Source: a virus. From it: a DNA stretch of 64,000 nucleotides. The stretch is from positions 1 through 64,000 of the IMG/VR virus record IMGVR_UViG_3300017987_000056; one strand, 5' to 3'. Positions 60,520 to 64,000 of this stretch are shown here, piece by piece. The notes under the pieces are model-generated. The model saw only the letters and a list, made by a program, of their open reading frames with translations, was not told the origin of the DNA and ran no database searches. How positions within the stretch are numbered: the stretch's first letter is position 1; the number at the start of each line of letters is the position of its first letter. A program made the position numbers and the translations under genes.

Positions 60520-60883
60520 GAAGAAGATCCAAAAGAGCAAGTCCCCTGCGTTGGGAAATTGCCCGCAGAAGCGAGGTGTTTGCACTCGGGTTTACGTGGT
60601 GACGCCGAAGAAGCCGAACTCGGCTAATCGTAAATGCTGCCGGGTGAAGTTGACCAACGGTAAGGAGGTGGTTTGCTACATACCCGGCATCGATCACAAT
60701 CTTCAGGAACACTCCGTCGTCCTGATCCGTGGGGGCCGTGTGAAGGATCTTCCGGGCGTCCGGTACCACGTCATCCGGGGGGCGCGGCGCACCGACTGCG
60801 AGGGGGTCCGACAGGAGAAGGATAAGATCATGCCGCGCAACCAGGGACGCTCCAAGTACGGGGTCAAGAAGACGAAGAAGTAG
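60482..60883 (+). CDS. rpsL: Ribosomal protein S12 (uS12)
   Basis: 133 residues. Start set at the second of two ATGs (60479, 60482): AAGGAG lies five bases before it and the product then starts MPTIQQLV like bacterial S12. The alignment with E. coli S12 is gap-free for about 100 residues: [23 protein letters not shown]-x-[10 protein letters not shown][13 protein letters not shown] and VRYH. Lys43, Lys44, Pro45, Asn46, Ser47, Lys88, Asp89 and Pro91 are kept, so the decoding loops are intact; Leu49 is Asn. After residue 109 there is an insertion of about seven residues ([13 protein letters not shown]), then RSKYGVKK. Known: S12 lies at the decoding centre. A phage copy could be built into new ribosomes and alter translation. 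Confidence 0.93.
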   Translation: MPTIQQLVKHGRRKKIQKSKSPALGNCPQKRGVCTRVYVVTPKKPNSANRKCCRVKLTNGKEVVCYIPGIDHNLQEHSVVLIRGGRVKDLPGVRYHVIRGARRTDCEGVRQEKDKIMPRNQGRSKYGVKKTKK

Positions 60884-60920
60884 AGACAAGAGGACATTTC
60901 CTCCCCAGAAGGAGAATAAA

Positions 60921-61238
60921 ATGACTGAATTGACCAAAGAAGAGAAGTCTTTACTGTTGTACTTCGAGACTAGAGCCACTGATTACGGGGGCACGGTTGA
61001 CGGGGCCAACATGAACGGAGCGGATTTCTCGAAAGCCCAAGAATGGGACAAGGCTGGTTTTGTGAAATTTGGGCGAATTTGCTCCGAAGATCTCGATTCT
61101 AGAAGACGTGGTGCGTATTGGTGCCGCTTATCTTCAGATGCGGTTGCAATAGCCCATCAGTTGCGGGCAGAACGCGCAGATCGGGTATGGGAAAAACGCC
61201 GCTGGAGAACTACAGAGGAATATCGGGGAGGAAAGTGA
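60921..61238 (+). CDS. Hypothetical small protein after S12
   Basis: 105 residues; ATG after AGAAGGAGAATAAA. The N-terminal part (LTKEEKSLLLYFETRATDYG) and the segment EWDKAGFVKFGRICSEDLDS, AYWCRLSSDAVAIAHQLRAE look like a winged-helix fold, the latter being the recognition wing. Arg-rich C-terminus. It could be a small DNA- or RNA-binding protein. No family recognised; a 74-base AT-rich gap follows. Confidence 0.5.
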   Translation: MTELTKEEKSLLLYFETRATDYGGTVDGANMNGADFSKAQEWDKAGFVKFGRICSEDLDSRRRGAYWCRLSSDAVAIAHQLRAERADRVWEKRRWRTTEEYRGGK

Positions 61239-61312
61239 CTATCTCCACCTTGTTTGGGCTGTTTTTGTCTAATTTAGATCATTTTTCAAGACCAATTCGG
61301 TAGATTAGGGGT

Positions 61313-62887
61313 ATGCCGTGTGTTCTACTGGTAGACGGAAACCCTCTTGTCTGGCGAGCGGCCTATGCCGAACGCAAGAGTAGCCAGGAATCCCGTATCG
61401 CCGGGGAGGTGGTGCGTTACTTCTACGAGATCCTGGAGCGTTTCCGTCCTCAAGAGGTTGTCATCTGCTGGGACAGGGGAAAGTCCCGCTGGCGTTCGCT
61501 GATCTACCCCGACTACAAGGCCGACCGACTGGAGAAGAAGCGCGAGGATGTCGACTTGGCGCTCGTGAAAGAGCAGATGGGCTACGTCCGCCGTTACTTC
61601 AACGCCGTAGGGGTTCGCCAGATCACTATTCCGGGTGTCGAGGCCGATGACGTGCTCGGGTGGCTTTCCGAGTACTACTCACTCCTGTACAACAGGCAAA
61701 ATCCTCGGATAGTGATTGCGACCGGCGACCGCGACCTGTGGCAGCTCGTCAGCTCCCGGGTCCTGGTTTACGATCATCTACATTCCACCTTGTTCAACGA
61801 GCAGGGCGTCGAGAGCGCCTTTGGCGTGGAGCCCGAGCGCGTAGCCGATCTCAAGTCGTTGATGGGTGACGCTTCGGACAACATCCCTGGAGTCAAGGGA
61901 ATTGGGGCGAAGACCGGTGCAAAGCTCTTGGCGCAGTACGAGCACCTCGGTACCTTGTGCTTCCCTGACAAGGATCAAATCAAAGAGCTGTCGAAACGCA
62001 AGACCACGGCTCGGATCCTGGAAAGTGGTGAACTTATCGCCGAGACCTATCGGCTTGTGAAAATCCCCTCCCTGCGGGAGGCGATTTATTACCTTTCCCC
62101 TGCCGAGATGCTCATTTTCAAGGAAGAGGTCGAGAAGCCGCTCGCTCGGGAAGATTTCCGGGTGCGGATGATGTACGAGCGGTTCGGCAAATCCTACGCT
62201 GAGCAAGAGAGGCTGCTCCCTACGTCCTCCGCCGACCTGAAGGGTATGGTGAACTACATGGAGAACTGCGCGCCGTCTGAGAGGCCCTCCTGGGGCTCTC
62301 TGCTGGAAGTCGATAATGCAATGCTGGAGTGTGCCCAATGCGAGCTGAGGTCGCATTGTGCCGAATTCGGCCCCACGCTTCCCTCGGGGCACGAAAACTG
62401 CGAGATCATGATCGTCGGTCGGAACCCGGGTGAGCAGGAGTTGATAAATCGGAAACCGTTTTTTCCGGGGGCTCCTGCGGGGAGTCGTCTCGAAAAGTTC
62501 TTGGCGAACGTCGGGCTCATTCGCGACGAGTGCTGGGTCACGAACACTTGCAAATGCTACTCACAGGACAACCGACCGCCGACTTTCGGAGAGATCAAGG
62601 CGTGCTCCAGGTACTTACGAGCCGAAATCGATCTTTTGCGCCCCAAGTTTATTATTGCGTTCGGGAACGAGGCTATGATGCAGCTTACGCCGTATCGAAG
62701 CCGTGTGCGCAAGCACTGCGGGGAAATACTGGAGAGCCCGACTGGTATGATCGGGCAAATCGAGGCGAAAGTGGCGGTTTGCGTTCATCCGTCTTCAACG
62801 TTTCGCAATCAGCAGGACGAGAAGAATATGCAGTATGCCGAAAAAATGGTGAAAAACCTCTTGGACAAGGTGACGGAAGATGCCTAA
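61313..62887 (+). CDS. Fusion of 5'-3' exonuclease (FEN) and family-4-like uracil-DNA glycosylase
   Basis: 524 residues. Residues 1-295 are a FEN/5'-3' exonuclease of the T5 and Pol I type: LVDGNPLVWRA, VICWDRGKSRWRSLIYPDYK, GVEADDVLGWL, ATGDRDLWQL, LMGDASDNIPGVKGIGAKTG (metal acidic residues and helix-hairpin-helix). Residues 325-524 resemble a family 4 uracil-DNA glycosylase: CAQC (about 340-343), VGRNPGEQE (motif A, normally GE-x-PG), RKPFFPGAPAGSRLEKFL, CWVTNTCKCYSQDNRPPT ... KAC (the two further cluster cysteines about 16 apart), VCVHPSS. The four cysteines imply an intact 4Fe-4S cluster. Role: primer removal plus uracil excision in phage DNA. Motif A is altered. Confidence 0.8.
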   Translation: MPCVLLVDGNPLVWRAAYAERKSSQESRIAGEVVRYFYEILERFRPQEVVICWDRGKSRWRSLIYPDYKADRLEKKREDVDLALVKEQMGYVRRYFNAVGVRQITIPGVEADDVLGWLSEYYSLLYNRQNPRIVIATGDRDLWQLVSSRVLVYDHLHSTLFNEQGVESAFGVEPERVADLKSLMGDASDNIPGVKGIGAKTGAKLLAQYEHLGTLCFPDKDQIKELSKRKTTARILESGELIAETYRLVKIPSLREAIYYLSPAEMLIFKEEVEKPLAREDFRVRMMYERFGKSYAEQERLLPTSSADLKGMVNYMENCAPSERPSWGSLLEVDNAMLECAQCELRSHCAEFGPTLPSGHENCEIMIVGRNPGEQELINRKPFFPGAPAGSRLEKFLANVGLIRDECWVTNTCKCYSQDNRPPTFGEIKACSRYLRAEIDLLRPKFIIAFGNEAMMQLTPYRSRVRKHCGEILESPTGMIGQIEAKVAVCVHPSSTFRNQQDEKNMQYAEKMVKNLLDKVTEDA

Positions 62888-63842
62888 AAACGTTTTGAAA
62901 ATCGACAGAAACTCTCCGGGGAATGAAAAGGGACATTATTCCGGGATCTATCAGCCTATCGACTTCATCGAGTTGTGGGGTCTGGGATTTGCGGAGGGGT
63001 CTATCGTTAAGTATCTCTGTCGCCATCGGAAGAAGGGGGGTCGCGAGGATGTAGCCAAGGCCAAGTGGTACTTGGGGGTTCTGGAAGCTCGAATGCGAGC
63101 CGGTCACTGGACACCGTCGCTCCCGGAGGGTTCTCTTGACGTGATGGCGTTTCTCGAATCACAGGATCTTGAAATCCAAGAGCGTAACGCCATCTTCAAT
63201 TTGATCGAGTTTTTGAGGGGTGGTTCGAACGGTGATATCGCTCCTCTGCAAATCGTTAAAAAAGAGATCGATAAAATTCTGGAGTGGTACGATTGGTCCA
63301 AGATTGATCGGCAGATTGACTCTCATTTTGCAGGGAAGGGGGGCGATCTTATTGAGCCTGAGAGGTTCGATCCTCCTAAGTTCCTGCTCGAAGATAGGAT
63401 TTATTACAGGAAACCTTCTCCGAGGAGTTGCCCCCCTCCCCGATGGTTTTCTTTGGACGCTGAGCGCCCTAGTCGCACCGTGAAGTTCAAGCTCGGGGAT
63501 ACGGAAGGCTACTTTACGGTGAGTTGCTTCTCGGACGGAACGCCTGGAGAGGTGTTTATCGACGTAGGCAAAGAGGGTTCGACCGTGGCGGGCTTGGCCG
63601 ATTGCTGGGCCATCGCGGTTTCGATGCTACTCCGCTACGGAGTGGAACCGGCGCACATCTACGAAAAGTTCTCGTATCAAGATTTCGATCCAGCCGGATT
63701 TTCGGGAAACCAGGTGGTTCCTATGGCCAAGTCCATCGTGGACCTCGTGGTTCGCTGGATGAAGGCGAGCCTGCCCCCGACTGCGGAGCCTGGGAAGGTC
63801 TTTGACGACTACTCTCACGCCATCGAAACGGCGTCTGAATGA
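62880..63842 (+). CDS. DUF3310-like / TSCPD fusion protein
   Basis: 320 residues, overlapping the previous gene by eight bases. Residues 18-72 (HYSGIYQPIDFIELWGLGFA, EGSIVKYLCRHRKKGGREDV, AKAKWYLGVLEARM) are a DUF3310-type domain, common in phage nucleotide-metabolism regions. Residues about 184-305 (PPPRWFSLDAERPSRTVKFK, GTPGEVFIDVGKEGSTVAGL, ADCWAIAVSMLLRYGVEPAH, VPMAKSIVDLVVRWM) match the TSCPD domain found at the C-terminus of B12-dependent ribonucleotide reductases. The catalytic reductase is absent. Inferred: a regulator or accessory of deoxynucleotide supply. Overlaps the next start as ATGA. Confidence 0.65.
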   Translation: MPKNVLKIDRNSPGNEKGHYSGIYQPIDFIELWGLGFAEGSIVKYLCRHRKKGGREDVAKAKWYLGVLEARMRAGHWTPSLPEGSLDVMAFLESQDLEIQERNAIFNLIEFLRGGSNGDIAPLQIVKKEIDKILEWYDWSKIDRQIDSHFAGKGGDLIEPERFDPPKFLLEDRIYYRKPSPRSCPPPRWFSLDAERPSRTVKFKLGDTEGYFTVSCFSDGTPGEVFIDVGKEGSTVAGLADCWAIAVSMLLRYGVEPAHIYEKFSYQDFDPAGFSGNQVVPMAKSIVDLVVRWMKASLPPTAEPGKVFDDYSHAIETASE

Positions 63843-64000
63843 AAGTTATCATCCAGATCGGATACATCAAGACTTTTGGTCGCAGACGCGAAGGTCAGAG
63901 CGTCCGTGCCTGGGTGAATGATATCGAATGTTCTTGGAACGATGGAAATGGCAAGTACCTGACTTCTCGGGCTGAAGCCACGAAGGGTTTTTTGTGGTAT
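63839..64000 (+). CDS. Unidentified protein, N-terminal 54 residues (cut by window end)
   Basis: ATG overlaps the preceding stop (ATGA) and the frame stays open to the last base. It begins MKVIIQIGYIKTFGRRREGQ and continues VRAWVNDIECSW. Too little is present to name a family. Confidence 0.5.
   Translation, partial: MKVIIQIGYIKTFGRRREGQSVRAWVNDIECSWNDGNGKYLTSRAEATKGFLWY

Noticed and set aside
1-64000. Suppressed stop codon or alternative genetic code
   Set aside because: TAA, TAG and TGA all close well-supported genes, with no in-frame stop inside recognised domains.
1-64000. tRNA genes, CRISPR arrays and insertion sequences
   Set aside because: Gaps are short and none holds a cloverleaf, repeat-spacer pattern or transposase.

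Overview
The window is a piece of the genome of a large tailed bacteriophage with a contractile tail (myovirus-like). Every gene I can support lies on the + strand, genes are packed with frequent ATGA, TGATG or GTGA overlaps, and the standard stop codons TAA, TAG and TGA are all used. The decisive markers are a portal, an SPP1 gp7-like head protein, a prohead protease, a major capsid protein, a tail sheath, tail tubes, a frameshifted pair of tail chaperones, tape measures and baseplate proteins in the usual order. Signal peptides, an outer-membrane-type lipoprotein and spanin-like genes suggest a Gram-negative host. The Asp-rich, Cys-rich lipoprotein at 54154 has a style I associate with Myxococcota and related deltaproteobacterial lineages, but that is only a hint.

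Layout. 1-7998: two giant tail-fibre/tailspike genes built of beta repeats, the second ending in a beta-helix. 8076-17512: head module (two DUF1617-like proteins, portal, head morphogenesis protein, protease, scaffold, decoration-like protein, major capsid protein). 17531-18478: a chain of five RNA hairpins followed by a structural-operon gene that carries an IscB-type RRXRR/PLMP domain at its N-terminus. 18561-25324: duplicated small structural genes, a probable lysis group (holin-like and spanin-like), neck/connector candidates and a GNAT acetyltransferase. 25391-38072: sheath, two tail tube paralogues, chaperones with a -1 slip site, and three consecutive tape-measure-like paralogues, the last ending in a SleB-like hydrolase domain. 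38079-54089: baseplate hub, spike, gp25-like and J-like wedges, large baseplate/fibre proteins and a third fibre with a beta-helix. 54154-64000: accessory and DNA-metabolism genes with their own sigma70-like promoters: lipoprotein, two ParB-like proteins, radical SAM protein, DNA-binding protein, C2H2 zinc-finger protein, a complete ribosomal protein S12, a FEN nuclease-uracil DNA glycosylase fusion and a DUF3310-TSCPD fusion.

How it fits together: the left 54 kb encode the virion, from fibres through head, neck, tail tube and baseplate. The right 10 kb look like an early/middle region acting on the host and on DNA precursors or repair. The two most unusual items are the phage-encoded ribosomal protein S12 (60482-60883), which would act at the host decoding centre, and the RRXRR/PLMP domain with its structured leader (17531-18478). 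A related hairpin pair also lies directly in front of the tail chaperone gene at 29011, raising the possibility of an RNA-based control circuit in the structural operon.

No tRNA gene, CRISPR array, insertion sequence or attachment site was recognised, and no gene-free stretch exceeds 300 bases. Functions rest on motif recognition by eye; no database search was run.
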